Positions 17,000-26,615 of a DNA stretch of 64,000 nt are shown piece by piece. The notes beneath the pieces were generated by a model. The model worked only from the letters and a program-made list of their open reading frames with translations. It searched no databases and was not told where the DNA came from. Every line of letters starts with the position of its first letter. Within the stretch, counting starts at the first letter, position 1. This DNA is from Clostridium sp. (GTDB taxonomy: Bacteria > Bacillota > Clostridia > Lachnospirales > Lachnospiraceae). A program made the translations under genes and the position numbers. The stretch lies in the NCBI GenBank assembly GCA_031275405.1, contig JAISOV010000048.1:1-64000 (forward strand). Direction: 5' to 3'.

Positions 17000-18097
17000 T
17001 TAATCCAGGCCCTCATAATCGTCCGGCCCGTTATCCTGCCTGCCGTGAACGATCGTGACGCTCTTTCCCCCGGCTCCCTTCCGGCCGCTCCGGGCAGCGC
17101 TCCCTCTTGCCGACAGGTTCTCCGTCATCACGCTTCTGCCGCGCTCCCCTGCGGAAGCGGCCGCCAGGCTCCTGGACGGGTTGATCTTTTTTACGGTCTT
17201 GGTCTGGGCGGCTACCATCATCTTAGGCACTGCTTTCACATAATAATAATATTCGTCGTCCTCAAACTGGACTTTTTCCGTCCGGCTGTAGTCCACGCAG
17301 AACCTGAAAAATTCCAGGACCTTCGCGGCCAGCAGCGCCAGAAAGGAACCCAGCAGGGCGACCGGCAGCGAAGTATTGGTATCATAGAGCAGATCGCCCA
17401 CCAGCAGGATCACCAGATTCAGGATCGCTCCGGCCACCATCGCGAGGGTCCAGGAATGGGCGACTGCCATCCTGCGGATCAGATAGACCGCGATGATCGT
17501 AATGGAAAATGCCGCGATGACCACAAGCATGGTCTTGTTGTCCAGTAGGCCGTCTATCAGAAGCCGCAGCTTCGCGGCCGCTTCTTCCGTCCCCATCTCG
17601 CCGATGACCGGAGCTTGCGCCGCCACGCTTTCCAGGAAATAATAGATCACCACGCCGCAGGCCACGGAGACCGCCGCCGCCGGACTCCCGATCAGCCCCA
17701 TCACGATAGGCATGACATAAGGAACCTTCATCACGAACAGGAGCGGCATCAGGAGGACTGCCAGCAGGTTCTTAGGCGCGAAGCGGAAAAACAGCAGGAA
17801 CATCACCAGATACAGGCACAGCCCCACCAAGGCCGCTTCCAGGGAAAGGGCATACAGATGCAGGAGACTGAACAAAGCGGCAAACAGGAGGATACAGCCG
17901 TTGGGCAGAAAAGAGGAAAGCAGGGAAACCATCAGCACAATCGGCAGGCTGTCTAATCTGGACATGTATCCTAATCTGTCATTCACGATATGCAATGCAA
18001 GAAAAGCAAGAAAGAACTTCATGACGGGGATCATAAAGACTTCGTTCTTGCTGTAGATCCGCTTGCATATCTCTCTGAATTCGAGTAAGCTTGTCAT
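17000..18097 (-). CDS. Polytopic membrane protein of unknown function
   Basis: 365 aa with about eight hydrophobic segments, beginning MTSLLEFREICKRIYSKNEVFMIPVMKFF. It ends in a cytoplasmic basic, Ser/Arg/Gly-rich tail of about 70 residues after FEDDEYYYYVKAVPKM. I do not recognise the family. ATG at 18097 is preceded by AAAGGATTG. It directly follows the small membrane protein at 18100 and precedes cdaA on the same strand, so it may belong to the same transcript and have an envelope-related role (inference). Confidence 0.75.
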   Translation of the reverse strand: MTSLLEFREICKRIYSKNEVFMIPVMKFFLAFLALHIVNDRLGYMSRLDSLPIVLMVSLLSSFLPNGCILLFAALFSLLHLYALSLEAALVGLCLYLVMFLLFFRFAPKNLLAVLLMPLLFVMKVPYVMPIVMGLIGSPAAAVSVACGVVIYYFLESVAAQAPVIGEMGTEEAAAKLRLLIDGLLDNKTMLVVIAAFSITIIAVYLIRRMAVAHSWTLAMVAGAILNLVILLVGDLLYDTNTSLPVALLGSFLALLAAKVLEFFRFCVDYSRTEKVQFEDDEYYYYVKAVPKMMVAAQTKTVKKINPSRSLAAASAGERGRSVMTENLSARGSAARSGRKGAGGKSVTIVHGRQDNGPDDYEGLD

Positions 18098-18099
18098 TT

Positions 18100-18513
18100 T
18101 CACAATCCTTTCCGGGATCTGCCCGGGGAATCCTGGTACAGGGAACTCAGTTTCTTTAAGTTGCGGTAATATGCCTTCAGGCTCTTTTTTGCCCGCAGAT
18201 AGCGGTAGGAACACACCAGATAAGAGAGGACGCCGTAGGATACCACCGTTACTCCATACCAGATCAGTACATTTTTGGCAAAGGCTATCAGATCCATCTT
18301 ATAAATGTCCTGTATGAACGCCTCAAAATCATAGAAAATGAACAAGGCAAACAGAATCCCATAAGCCAAAGTGGCGCTGGCAACGGATTTCAGCACCTGT
18401 ATGGCGAGATAATCACTGCGGAAATATTTTCCTATTGCCACATTCTTTTTTCCCTCGTGTTCCTCGTAAGAGGTCATTTTCGTCATTAAGATAATGCGCT
18501 CTTCACTTAACAT
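18100..18513 (-). CDS. Small membrane protein of unknown function
   Basis: 137 aa with two or three hydrophobic segments (VASATLAYGILFALFIFYDF and VLIWYGVTVVSYGVLSYLVC) and a basic C-terminal tail (RAKKSLKAYYRNLKKL). It stops only a few bases before the start of the next membrane gene, so the two are probably co-translated and may interact. No family recognised. The start is weakly supported; an ATG at 18486 is an alternative. Confidence 0.65.
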   Translation of the reverse strand: MLSEERIILMTKMTSYEEHEGKKNVAIGKYFRSDYLAIQVLKSVASATLAYGILFALFIFYDFEAFIQDIYKMDLIAFAKNVLIWYGVTVVSYGVLSYLVCSYRYLRAKKSLKAYYRNLKKLSSLYQDSPGRSRKGL

Positions 18514-18548
18514 CCGCTGGTCTTCTTTCCATTCTGCCGGAAGCCCCT

Positions 18549-18953
18549 CTACAGGAACCGCATTCTCGGGCTTTCCTTGTCATTCCCTTTCTTAGGCTGC
18601 GGCTTAGGCTTGTTGGCGTCTATCAGTTCCTGCAGGTCATTGGCCGTCCTGTTCTTGCATTTTTCACAGAAGCGCCCGCTCCGGATCGGCGCCCCGCAGG
18701 TCTCGCAGACAAGGACGCTAGCGGAGCTTTCCGTCAGCTCCAGGCGTTCCTCCCTCAGCCACTGGCGGATCTGCCCCGGATCCACTTCACAGGCTTCCGC
18801 CACATCCGTTATCCCTACTCCCGGATGCTCACGGATATATCCCTTTACTTCCTGGAACTTTTCTTCCATCTTCTCTCTGCATTTCGGACACGTGGGCGGC
18901 CCGCCGATATAATTGAAGATCCGTCCGCACAGCTTGCAATTCTTTACGTTCAT
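18549..18953 (-). CDS. YvyF-like zinc-ribbon protein (flagellar operon protein family)
   Basis: 134 aa. Two zinc-ribbon-like Cys pairs at the N-terminus (CKLCGRIF, PTCPKCREK), a central helix-turn-helix-like part (GVGITDVAEACEVDPGQIRQWLREE), then a second ribbon CETCGAPIRSGRFCEKC. This matches the YvyF/TIGR03826 family, which follows comFC and precedes flagellar genes in Bacillus. Here comFC lies directly upstream. ATG at 18953 follows AAAGGATGG. Confidence 0.85.
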   Translation of the reverse strand: MNVKNCKLCGRIFNYIGGPPTCPKCREKMEEKFQEVKGYIREHPGVGITDVAEACEVDPGQIRQWLREERLELTESSASVLVCETCGAPIRSGRFCEKCKNRTANDLQELIDANKPKPQPKKGNDKESPRMRFL

Positions 18954-18970
18954 AAAAGTACCATCCTTTC

Positions 18971-19675
18971 TCACAAAACGCCGCAGGCCAAAGCAACAAA
19001 ATACACCTTCCGCACTCCGCGTTCCGACAGCACGACCGCGATCTCCTCCATGGTGCTGCCGGTAGTATAAATATCGTCAATTATGATTACTGTTTCTAAT
19101 TTTACCTTATTTCCGGCCATATGAAAAGCTTTTTTCAAATTATTTTGCCGCTCCCTGAGATCCAGCCGCTTCATGGGGAGCGTATCCCGTTTTCTTTTCA
19201 ACAGCTGCCCATATACGGGGATCCCGGTATAACGTCCGACAGCGCGGGCCAGAAGCAAGGACTGGTTATATCCCCGCGCCCTCTGCCTGTTCCTGTGGAG
19301 CGGCACCGGCAGAAGGGCGTCCGGCTGTACGCGGCGGATAAAATCCCCCAGATACCGGGCGATCTCCTCCCCGTAGAAATCCGCGTATTCCCTCCGGTTC
19401 CCGTATTTGAAACGGTAGATACTCGCCGCAACGCTTTCATACTGATACAAGGCCCGGCCCTGTATAAAATGGACGCGGCGGCTCCGACAGTCACGGCAGT
19501 ATTCCTCTTCTTCCAGAAGGAGCGTCTTCCCGCAGCGGAAACATCTGGGAGACGTCACATACCGCAGCCTGGGAAGACACTCCAGGCAGATCTTTTCCCC
19601 GAAAGGCGTCACGATCCCGTCGCAGACCGGACACCGCAGGGGGTATACCAAGGACAGCAAAACGCGCCATTTCAT
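18971..19675 (-). CDS. comFC: ComF-family protein (amidophosphoribosyltransferase-like)
   Basis: 234 aa. N-terminal zinc finger (YPLRCPVCDG, CLECLP, CFRCGK, CRDCRSR) followed by a PRTase-type domain with the motif TVIIIDDIYTTGSTMEEIA and RARGYNQSLLLARAV. ComFC takes part in DNA uptake or recombination linked to natural competence in Firmicutes. It starts 11 bp after recD2 ends and is followed by the YvyF-like gene, so it sits in a recD2-comFC-yvyF-like run. Confidence 0.93.
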   Translation of the reverse strand: MKWRVLLSLVYPLRCPVCDGIVTPFGEKICLECLPRLRYVTSPRCFRCGKTLLLEEEEYCRDCRSRRVHFIQGRALYQYESVAASIYRFKYGNRREYADFYGEEIARYLGDFIRRVQPDALLPVPLHRNRQRARGYNQSLLLARAVGRYTGIPVYGQLLKRKRDTLPMKRLDLRERQNNLKKAFHMAGNKVKLETVIIIDDIYTTGSTMEEIAVVLSERGVRKVYFVALACGVL

Positions 19676-19686
19676 ACTCCTGCTTT

Positions 19687-21963
19687 CTACAGGCTTTCTC
19701 CCTTGCCGAATTCCCGGATACGCCCGGCGAGAGCCGTGTAGCGGCGGTTCTCGCTTTCATTTTCGATCATGCCGCGTACTGTGCCGCTGTTGCCCAGGAT
19801 CATGACACAGTTTCGCGCCCGCGTCACCCCGGTGTATAAGAGGTTGCGGTTGAACAGCAGCTTCGGCCCGCCCAGGAGGGGCATGACCACCGCCGGGTAT
19901 TCGCTCCCCTGGGATTTGTGGATGGTGATCGCATAAGAAAGCTCCAGTTCGCCCAGCTGGGAAAAAGGATACGTCACCCGCCGGTGTTCATCGAACTCCA
20001 CCACCATCTGGGAAGCGTGTTCGTTGATTTCAAGGATTTTCCCCATGTCTCCGTTAAATACTCCCGCCCCGCTGTCAACGGGGATTCCGCAACGTCCGGC
20101 CACTTCCCATTCCAGCTGATAGTTGTTCTTCACCTGCATGACCTTATCCCCCTCCCGGTAAGTGACGCTCCCGCTGATATGCTCCTTTTTCCCGTCGCCC
20201 GGCGGATTCAGGTATTTCTGCAGAACCGTATTCAGCGTCTCCACGCCTAGGCTGCCCTTACGCATGGGCGTCAGCACCTGGATCTCATACGAAGACGTCC
20301 CCACATAGCCCGGAAGCTTTTCCCGGATCAGCTGTATCATGTGTTTGTATATGACGTTCACGTCATTTCTCTCCAACAGGAAAAAATCTTTGCTCCTGTT
20401 GTCCAGAGCGATCTGCTCCCCCCGGTTGATCCGGTGGGCATTGACGACAATGTCGCTTTCTCCCGCCTGCCGGAAGATCCTGCGCAGAACGACCATCGGA
20501 AACGCGCCGCTGTTCATGAGGTCGCGCAGTACTTGTCCGGCCCCTACGCTGGGCAGCTGGTTGACGTCGCCCACCAGGATCAGGCGGACGCCCGGAACGA
20601 CCGCTTTCAGGAGTGCCTCGAACAGTTTCAGATCCACCATGGACATTTCGTCAATGATCACCACATCAGCAGCCAGGGGATTCTGCTCGTTGCGCTCGAA
20701 CCGGACTTTGCCCAGCTCCTCATCCGACAGGGCGGAGTTCAGCTCCAGCATACGGTGGATCGTCCTGGCTTCATATCCGGTCGCTTCCGTCATGCGCTTC
20801 GCCGCCCGCCCTGTGGGCGCCGCCAGGCAGATGTCCAGACCCTGCGCGTCAAAGTAACGGATGATCATGTTGATGGTCGTGGTCTTCCCCGTTCCCGGCC
20901 CGCCGGATAAGATGAACAGGCCGTTCTTGATACATTCCAGTACCGTCTGCTGCTGGAGTTCGTCCAGCTCCATGTGAAGCCTGAGCGCCAGCTCCCCGAT
21001 GCTTTTCCGCAGAGCCGCTTCCCCGCCGGAAAACATGTCCGGCTCCCCGGCTTCCCGCGCCCTCTCCCACAGGGGGATGTTCAGCTCATGGAGCAGCCTG
21101 GCGCAGCTGAGTTCCGCGTAATAATGGCCCGGCAGAAAGACACCATGCCCGTCCGCTTCCGAGCCGCCGCGGATGACCAGCTTCCTATCCATCATCAGGT
21201 TCTGTGTCTGGATACGGATGTCCTCCTGCTCCACGCCGAGAAGCTGCCCAGCCCTCTCCAGCAGGAGCCGGAGGGGGAGATAGCAATGCCCTTCCCCGAC
21301 GGACTGCTGTAGAATATGCAGGATCCCGCTCCGGATCCGGTAATCCGAATCTGCATGGATCCCGGTCTTCGCCGCAATCTCGTCCGCGATCCGGAAGCCG
21401 ATCCCCCGGATGTCCTCCGCTAGCTGGTACGGGTTCTCTTTCATCACCCGGTACAGCTGCGCGCCGTAGGTATCGTATATCTTGACCGCCAGGGCATTGG
21501 AGATCCCGTACTGCCGCAGATAGACGAACGCCGCCCTCTGCTCTTTCTTTTCGCTGAGCTGCGCGCCGATCTCCTGTGCCATCCTCTGGCTGATCCCCCG
21601 GATCTGCGCAAGCCGCTCCGGCTCTTCTTCGAGAATGCGGGCGGTGTCCTCCCCGAAACGGCTGACGATCCTCTTCGCCAGTGCCGCGCCCACGCCTTTG
21701 ACCGCGCCGAAGCTAAGGTAACGCTCCATATCGATGCTGCTCGTAGGCGCAATAGCCTGATAGGAGCGGATCTGGAACTGTTTCCCATATACCGAATGCT
21801 CCACATACTCCCCCTGCGCGCAGATGGTTTCTCCCGCCGCCGCCCCTTTCAGCGTTCCCACACAGGTGATCTCTTCCTCTTTGCATACCAGGCTCATCAC
21901 CGTATAGCCGTTCTCGCTGTTCTGATAAACGATATGGTCAATATAGCCGCTTACTGTTTCCAT
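19687..21963 (-). CDS. recD2: RecD2-type ATP-dependent DNA helicase
   Basis: 758 aa, standard for RecD2/YrrC. An N-terminal OB-like region precedes helix-hairpin-helix repeats (FGAVKGVGAALAKRIVSRFG; IRGIGFRIADEIA). SF1B motor motifs follow: SGGPGTGKTTTINMI (Walker A), VVIIDEMSMVDLKLFEALL (Walker B), GDVNQLPSVGAGQVL and AITIHKSQGSEYPAVVMPL. RecD2 acts 5'-3' in repair and replication, without RecBC. The ATG lies just after AGGAG. Confidence 0.96.
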   Translation of the reverse strand: METVSGYIDHIVYQNSENGYTVMSLVCKEEEITCVGTLKGAAAGETICAQGEYVEHSVYGKQFQIRSYQAIAPTSSIDMERYLSFGAVKGVGAALAKRIVSRFGEDTARILEEEPERLAQIRGISQRMAQEIGAQLSEKKEQRAAFVYLRQYGISNALAVKIYDTYGAQLYRVMKENPYQLAEDIRGIGFRIADEIAAKTGIHADSDYRIRSGILHILQQSVGEGHCYLPLRLLLERAGQLLGVEQEDIRIQTQNLMMDRKLVIRGGSEADGHGVFLPGHYYAELSCARLLHELNIPLWERAREAGEPDMFSGGEAALRKSIGELALRLHMELDELQQQTVLECIKNGLFILSGGPGTGKTTTINMIIRYFDAQGLDICLAAPTGRAAKRMTEATGYEARTIHRMLELNSALSDEELGKVRFERNEQNPLAADVVIIDEMSMVDLKLFEALLKAVVPGVRLILVGDVNQLPSVGAGQVLRDLMNSGAFPMVVLRRIFRQAGESDIVVNAHRINRGEQIALDNRSKDFFLLERNDVNVIYKHMIQLIREKLPGYVGTSSYEIQVLTPMRKGSLGVETLNTVLQKYLNPPGDGKKEHISGSVTYREGDKVMQVKNNYQLEWEVAGRCGIPVDSGAGVFNGDMGKILEINEHASQMVVEFDEHRRVTYPFSQLGELELSYAITIHKSQGSEYPAVVMPLLGGPKLLFNRNLLYTGVTRARNCVMILGNSGTVRGMIENESENRRYTALAGRIREFGKGESL

Positions 21964-22008
21964 CTGCTCCTATCTGCACACCGCTTTCCGTCCGACAGAG
22001 CCGACCGG

Positions 22009-22146
22009 ACACATCCGGCAAAACCGGCCGGACACATTCAGCAAAACCGGCCGGACACATTCAGCAAAACCAGCTGAACACATTCAGCAAAACCAGCTGA
22101 ACACATTCAGCAAAACCAGCTGAACACATTCAGCAAAACCAGCTGA
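22009..22146. repeat. Six tandem 23-bp units, TTCAGC-N7-GCTGAA type
   Basis: Units begin at 22009, 22032, 22055, 22078, 22101 and 22124. The first three carry CCGGCCGG-type arms and the last three CCAGCTGA-type arms, with the partner arm changing from TCCGGC to TTCAGC in unit one, so pairing is kept. There are no spacers, so this is not CRISPR. It continues to about 22250 with a tail (CCTCGCAATG, GGGATACTCCCGC) shared with the MITE-like elements. Confidence 0.85.
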
Positions 22147-22253
22147 ATGGAACTATGCGCGTATGCCATCCTCGCAATGTTGCGCGAAATGACGCACCTG
22201 CCTATCTGCGCTATGGCTCCGCGGGATACTCCCGCCGAACAGCGGCGGTTTCC

Positions 22254-22601
22254 TCATAGGCCATAGTTGCGCTTCATCTGCTCATACAGGCTCTGTGCCA
22301 GCCCCAGGCTGTTCCGCTCCGTAGACTGAGCGGCCAGATCCTGAATCATCCGCTCTTTGTGAAAATCCAGCAACGTCGCATCCGCCCCTGTCACCGTTTC
22401 CGACTCGGGAACCGTCTTCCACATCTGTTTCAAGACTTGCTCCAGAAAATAAGACTCGAACTGCTTACAGACGTCCATCAGCTCCTGATCCGTAGGCTGG
22501 GTATCCGCACCCAGCGCGTTTTCCAGTTTGGAAGCGGTCTGCTGCTGCGCCACCGTGCCGTACAGGTCGCCATAGGCGCTCGTAAGACTGGAAATATCCA
22601 T
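22254..22601 (-). CDS. Flagellar rod-binding protein, FlgJ N-terminal type
   Basis: 115 aa. Matches the rod-binding domain of FlgJ: CKQFESYFLEQVLKQMWKTVP, then LDFHKERMIQDLAAQS and GLAQSLYEQMKR. It has no muramidase domain, as is normal in Firmicutes. It likely caps or scaffolds rod assembly through the peptidoglycan. It is downstream of two rod-protein genes on the same strand. ATG follows AAAGGATGG. Confidence 0.9.
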   Translation of the reverse strand: MDISSLTSAYGDLYGTVAQQQTASKLENALGADTQPTDQELMDVCKQFESYFLEQVLKQMWKTVPESETVTGADATLLDFHKERMIQDLAAQSTERNSLGLAQSLYEQMKRNYGL

Positions 22602-22764
22602 GCTATATGACCATCCTTTCCCCGTGCCGCAAAACGGGATACTCTGTCCGCCGGTACCGCCGGATTCGTGCCGGTACAGCAGAAGCGCGCTTCCTTTTCC
22701 ACTCGAAAGGAAAAAACAACCCCGGCAATGTCGTAAGAAAAAAACCGCGGAGCTTTTCTAAGAT

Positions 22765-23583
22765 TTAACGCCGCAGATTATTGGCCTGCTGGAGCATTTC
22801 ATCCGAGGCCGTGATCGCCTTGGAATTCAGCTCGTAAGCGCGCTGGGTCACGATCATGCTGACCATCTCGTCCGCTACCTGGACATTGGAGCCTTCCAGG
22901 TAGCCTTGCAGGATCACGCTTTTCTCCACCTCGTTGTTGGCGGCTTCATTGATCGGCTGACCGCTGGCGGCAGTCTGCTGAAAGAGATTGTCGCCTTGCT
23001 TTTCCAGTCCGGCGGGATTACGGAACTGGAACAGCCCGATCTGGATCCCCAGCGACTGCGGGTTATTGTTCGCGTCCGGATAGACAAGCTGTCCGTCGCC
23101 GGTGACGCTCACCTGGCTGACGACATAATTCTGGTTCAAGATAATAGGATTTCCGTTGGAAGCCATTACCGGACGCCCGTCCGAGTCAGCCAGCATGTTC
23201 CCGCCGTTCGCCGCCGTCGTCCACTGGAAATCCCCCGCCCTGGTATAATAGGGATTGCCATCTTCCCCCCGGACGGCGAAAAAGCCTTTCCCATTGACGG
23301 CAAAGGAGGAATCGCTTTCCGAAGCAAGCATACTGCCTGTCTTGAAAACGGAAGTCACGGAAGCATTCCGTACCCCCAGCCCCACCTGTGAGCCGATGGG
23401 CTTGTTCTCGCCGTTCGCCGTGGTGGTTCTGGTCTGGATCGTCTGATACAATAAGGACTTGAAGCCGTTGACCTCCGTCTTGTATCCGGTGGTGTTCACA
23501 TTGGCCAGGTTGTTAGCTATGACGTCCAGATTGACCTGCTGGGCCGCCATGCCGGTCGCCGCCGTCCACAAACTACGTACCAT
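22765..23583 (-). CDS. Flagellar basal-body rod protein, FlgG/FlhP-like
   Basis: 272 aa. Starts MVRSLWTAATGMAAQQVNLDVIANNLANVNTTGYK, the rod-protein signature. It has a central FLG domain with NGKGFFAVRGEDGNPYYTRAGDFQW and ends with EGSNVQVADEMVSMIVTQRAYELNSKAITASDEMLQQANNLRR. This is a distal-rod (FlgG) class protein; by synteny with mbl-flhO-flhP of B. subtilis it corresponds to FlhP. Exported by the flagellar type III system. Confidence 0.93.
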   Translation of the reverse strand: MVRSLWTAATGMAAQQVNLDVIANNLANVNTTGYKTEVNGFKSLLYQTIQTRTTTANGENKPIGSQVGLGVRNASVTSVFKTGSMLASESDSSFAVNGKGFFAVRGEDGNPYYTRAGDFQWTTAANGGNMLADSDGRPVMASNGNPIILNQNYVVSQVSVTGDGQLVYPDANNNPQSLGIQIGLFQFRNPAGLEKQGDNLFQQTAASGQPINEAANNEVEKSVILQGYLEGSNVQVADEMVSMIVTQRAYELNSKAITASDEMLQQANNLRR

Positions 23584-23615
23584 TTATCCTGTCCTCCTTT
23601 TCACAAGAGCGCGCT

Positions 23616-24392
23616 TTAGAGTTTCCCGAGCTGGTTCACCGCGATGTCCAGGCCGGAATCATATGCCTGGAGGATCTTCTGGTTGGCTTCGTATGCCCTG
23701 GTAATGGCGATCAGGTTCACCATTTCCGCCACCGTGTTCACATTGGCCATCTCCAGGTATCCGGAGTTCACCGTCGCGCTGCTGTCCGCCAAGACGGCGC
23801 CCTCTGCCGGCTGATAATAATTCTCTCCGTATTTTTCCAAGTAGTCGTAGTCTTCAAAATCCGCCACCTGGATCTGCGCCACACGGAGATTATTCTGAAT
23901 GAGATAGCCCTCTTGATCGATTTCCGTCTCCGAATTGGCATTGAGCCGGATCCGGCGGTTCTGGGCATCCAGCACGAAATCCCCGTCCTTCGTCGCCAGG
24001 TATCCTTCCTGGGTCAAGGTGAAAGAGCCGTCGCGGGTGTACTTCGTGGAGGTTTCCCCCGCCTTGTTGGTAAACTCGACGGCGAAGAAGCCCTCCCCGG
24101 AAAGCGCCAGGTCATAGACGTTATCCGTGGCCCGGAAAGAGCCTTGGGAATAATCCGTATAATTCTCGCCGATCTTCACCCCGGGATTGTTCCAGCCGTT
24201 CTGCTGGATCGCAGCCAGGCCGACGGAAGAGTCTTTTAATTTATAAGCCAGAATATCTTCAAACGCTTCACTGGTTGTCCCTTCCTTTTTGAAGCCCACC
24301 GTGGACGCGTTCGCCAGATTGTTGGTCATCGTATCCAGACGTTTCTGCTCGTGGATCATGCCCGTATAAGCAGTGTAAAGCCCTTTCAGCAT
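23616..24392 (-). CDS. Flagellar basal-body rod protein, FlgF/FlhO-like
   Basis: 258 aa. Starts MLKGLYTAYTGMIHEQKRLDTMTNNLANASTVGFKKEG; a central GEGFFAVEFTNKAGETSTKYTRDGSFTL domain follows and it ends with NTVAEMVNLIAITRAYEANQKILQAYD. It is a proximal-rod/FlgF-type relative of the gene 33 bp downstream, and by position after mbl it is FlhO-like. ATG at 24392 follows AGAGG; the longer reading has no support. Confidence 0.92.
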   Translation of the reverse strand: MLKGLYTAYTGMIHEQKRLDTMTNNLANASTVGFKKEGTTSEAFEDILAYKLKDSSVGLAAIQQNGWNNPGVKIGENYTDYSQGSFRATDNVYDLALSGEGFFAVEFTNKAGETSTKYTRDGSFTLTQEGYLATKDGDFVLDAQNRRIRLNANSETEIDQEGYLIQNNLRVAQIQVADFEDYDYLEKYGENYYQPAEGAVLADSSATVNSGYLEMANVNTVAEMVNLIAITRAYEANQKILQAYDSGLDIAVNQLGKL

Positions 24393-24609
24393 AAAACACC
24401 TCTTTCGCCCGCTCTGCGCGGATGCACGCCGCCCGTCCCGCACCGTTACGTTCCCTGCCCGTCCCGTGCCAGGATCCCGTCAGATTCTGCGGGAAGCCTC
24501 CGCAAGGAAGCAGTGTCCCTGTAAAGGTATGCCCCTGCGGGGACACCCCTATCGTTCTATCCGGCTCTGCCGAATGTGTCCGGAGTCCTCGGTGAAAAAG
24601 AGCCTGCCC

Positions 24610-25602
24610 TTAGTCTTCCCGGTATCCGGCTAAAAACTCCACATATTTCCCGGTTCCGATCGCCACCGCCGTCATGGGATCCTCCGCCGTCATGGTATTG
24701 ATCCCCGTCCTGGAAGAAATCAGATCCTCCAGGCCCCGGAGCAGGCTGCCGCCGCCGGTGAGGACGATCCCTCTGTCCGCGATGTCCGCCGCCAGTTCCG
24801 GGGGGGTCTTCTCCAGTACGCTATGGATGGTTTCCACGATCTGGGAAGTGGTTTCCTTCAAGGCCTCCTCCGTTTCCTCGGAAGAGACTTTCACGGTCTT
24901 AGGAAGCCCGGTCACTAGGTTGCGCCCCCTTACGTCCATGTAGTCCACTTCCGGGCGTTTGTAGGCGGAACCGATCTTTATTTTCAGATCCTCCGCGGTC
25001 CTTTCCCCGATCAGAAGATTGTGTTTCTTCCTCATATAACGCACGATTGCTTCGTCAAAATCATCTCCCGCGATCTTAATGGACGCGCTGACTACGGTGC
25101 CGCCCAAGGAAATCACCGCAATATCCGAAGTGCCGCCTCCGATGTCCACGATCATGTTGCCGCAGGGCTTGGAAATATCGATGCCCGCCCCGATCGCCGC
25201 CGCGATCGGTTCCTCAATGATGGACACTTCCCGGGCGCCCGCCTGGTATGTGGCGTCCTCCACGGCTTTCTTCTCGACCTCCGTCACGCCGCTCGGCACA
25301 CAGACTGCAATCCTAGGCTTCCGGAAAGTCCTTTTCCCCAATGCCTTTTGAATGAAATATTTCATCATCTTTTCCGTTACGGTATAATCGGAAATCACGC
25401 CTTGGCGCAGAGGCCTGACCGCAATGATATTGCCTGGCGTCCTGCCCAGCATCAGCCGGGCGTCTTCCCCGATCGCCTTGATCTTGTTGGTATCTCTATC
25501 AAAAGCTACAACGGAAGGCTCTTTCAATACGACGCCTTTCCCCCTGATGTAGACCAGTATGCTGGCTGTGCCCAAGTCAATACCGATGTCTGTACACTGC
25601 AT
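24610..25602 (-). CDS. mbl: MreB/Mbl-type actin-like cell-shape protein
   Basis: 330 aa. Actin-fold nucleotide-binding motifs: DIGIDLGTASILVYIRGKGVVLKEPSVVA (phosphate 1), VDIGGGTSDIAVISLGG (phosphate 2) and GIVLTGGGSLLRGLEDLI (adenosine). Also CVPSGVTEVEKKAVEDA. It forms membrane-bound filaments guiding lateral wall synthesis. It is placed upstream of two flagellar rod genes as mbl is in Bacillus, rather than before mreC/mreD, so Mbl is preferred over MreB. ATG follows AAAGGGG. Confidence 0.94.
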   Translation of the reverse strand: MQCTDIGIDLGTASILVYIRGKGVVLKEPSVVAFDRDTNKIKAIGEDARLMLGRTPGNIIAVRPLRQGVISDYTVTEKMMKYFIQKALGKRTFRKPRIAVCVPSGVTEVEKKAVEDATYQAGAREVSIIEEPIAAAIGAGIDISKPCGNMIVDIGGGTSDIAVISLGGTVVSASIKIAGDDFDEAIVRYMRKKHNLLIGERTAEDLKIKIGSAYKRPEVDYMDVRGRNLVTGLPKTVKVSSEETEEALKETTSQIVETIHSVLEKTPPELAADIADRGIVLTGGGSLLRGLEDLISSRTGINTMTAEDPMTAVAIGTGKYVEFLAGYRED

Positions 25603-26381
25603 AAATCGTAACCCCTTTCTGATGGTACGGCTGTCCGCCGCTTGATCTGTATCTGAAACCGGCTGGCAAACCCGGACAGCTGCCCGACGTCTCTCCTACC
25701 TATTTACCGAAAACCCCCGTTGCCAGTCCTTTGACGTTCCCGTTTCATGCAAAGCGCGCTTCGCAGCCGCTTGGCTCACTGTCTACGCATATTATACCTT
25801 AAAGTTTTCTTTTTTCATAGATTTTCATGAAAAAATTTTTATAGGTCTTTCTGAAAAAAATTCCTCAAGAATCTTCAGCGCGGTTCTGTCCCAAGAAATA
25901 TGCGAAAAAAAGAACGGTCCCCTCGCTCCCTTTTCCGCATCCATGCGCCGCTTCTTATGCTGTCTTTTATATTATCGGCATGATTGCCCTTATACTTAAG
26001 TGATTTTATGAATTTCTTATTTTTTTTATATTGATTCCTGATGGCGGATGAATTGACTGTTTCATCCAGCGTGACACGGAAATCATTCCGGTGGAGCCAA
26101 GGGCGGCGTGGGAACTGGTCTGAGGCCAAAGCAGCCGAATGCGGCCACTCCGGCTGTCCAGGCCCGAACCCATACGCGTGTTTCTTTTCTTCCATCTGCC
26201 GTCCGGCTTCCGCTCCATCAGCCCCACTGAACCGTTCCTGCCGACTTTCTTGGCCGAGACGTTTTTCCTGATCCGCAAGGCTCTTCCCGACCGCCGCAGG
26301 GAGGTCGCGGACGGCGTGGGTACTGTGCCTGCGTTTGCGCTGCTTGTCTTCAAAATTATTTATAAAACTTTAAGAAAACGC
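25603..26381. other. Long intergenic region between mbl and tRNA-Lys with no supported gene
   Basis: About 780 bp. Short open frames exist on both strands, but none has a ribosome binding site plus recognisable protein features. It is AT-rich around 25790-26040 and returns to high GC after that. It may hold the mbl promoter. I see no RNA gene besides the tRNA downstream. Confidence 0.4.
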
Positions 26382-26410
26382 TTGCATTTTTGATCCGCCT
26401 ATACTATAAT
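26382..26410 (+). promoter_or_regulatory. Promoter of tRNA-Lys
   Basis: TTGCAT (26382-26387), 17 bp, TATAAT (26405-26410), 33 bp before the tRNA. Confidence 0.85.
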
Positions 26411-26443
26411 AATTTTTGCGTTGCAAAGCCGCTTGATAGAAAG

Positions 26444-26516
26444 GCGCTGTTAGCTCAGTTGGTAGAGCACCTGACTCTTAATCAGGGTGTCCAGGGTTCG
26501 AGCCCCTGACGGCGCA
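26444..26516 (+). tRNA. tRNA-Lys, anticodon CTT
   Basis: 73 nt cloverleaf: acceptor GCGCTGT/ACGGCGC (one G-T pair), D arm GCTC/GAGC, anticodon stem CCTGA/TCAGG with loop CTCTTAA (anticodon at 26477-26479), T arm CAGGG-TTCGAGC-CCCTG, discriminator A. The CCA end is not encoded. Confidence 0.97.
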
Positions 26517-26615
26517 TAAAGGTTCTGGGACTCGCACTTGGCGCGGGTTTCGGGACTTTTATTTTTGATTGCCGGACAGACGATCCCGCCCGGCGCGAAA
26601 GGAACGGCCAGAATT

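Noticed and set aside
22009-22146. Possible CRISPR array
   Set aside because: Repeats are directly adjacent with no spacers, units vary, and no cas genes are in the window.
25875-26353. Open frames on both strands between mbl and tRNA-Lys
   Set aside because: No start signals, mutually overlapping, and the translations look like mirrored non-coding sequence.
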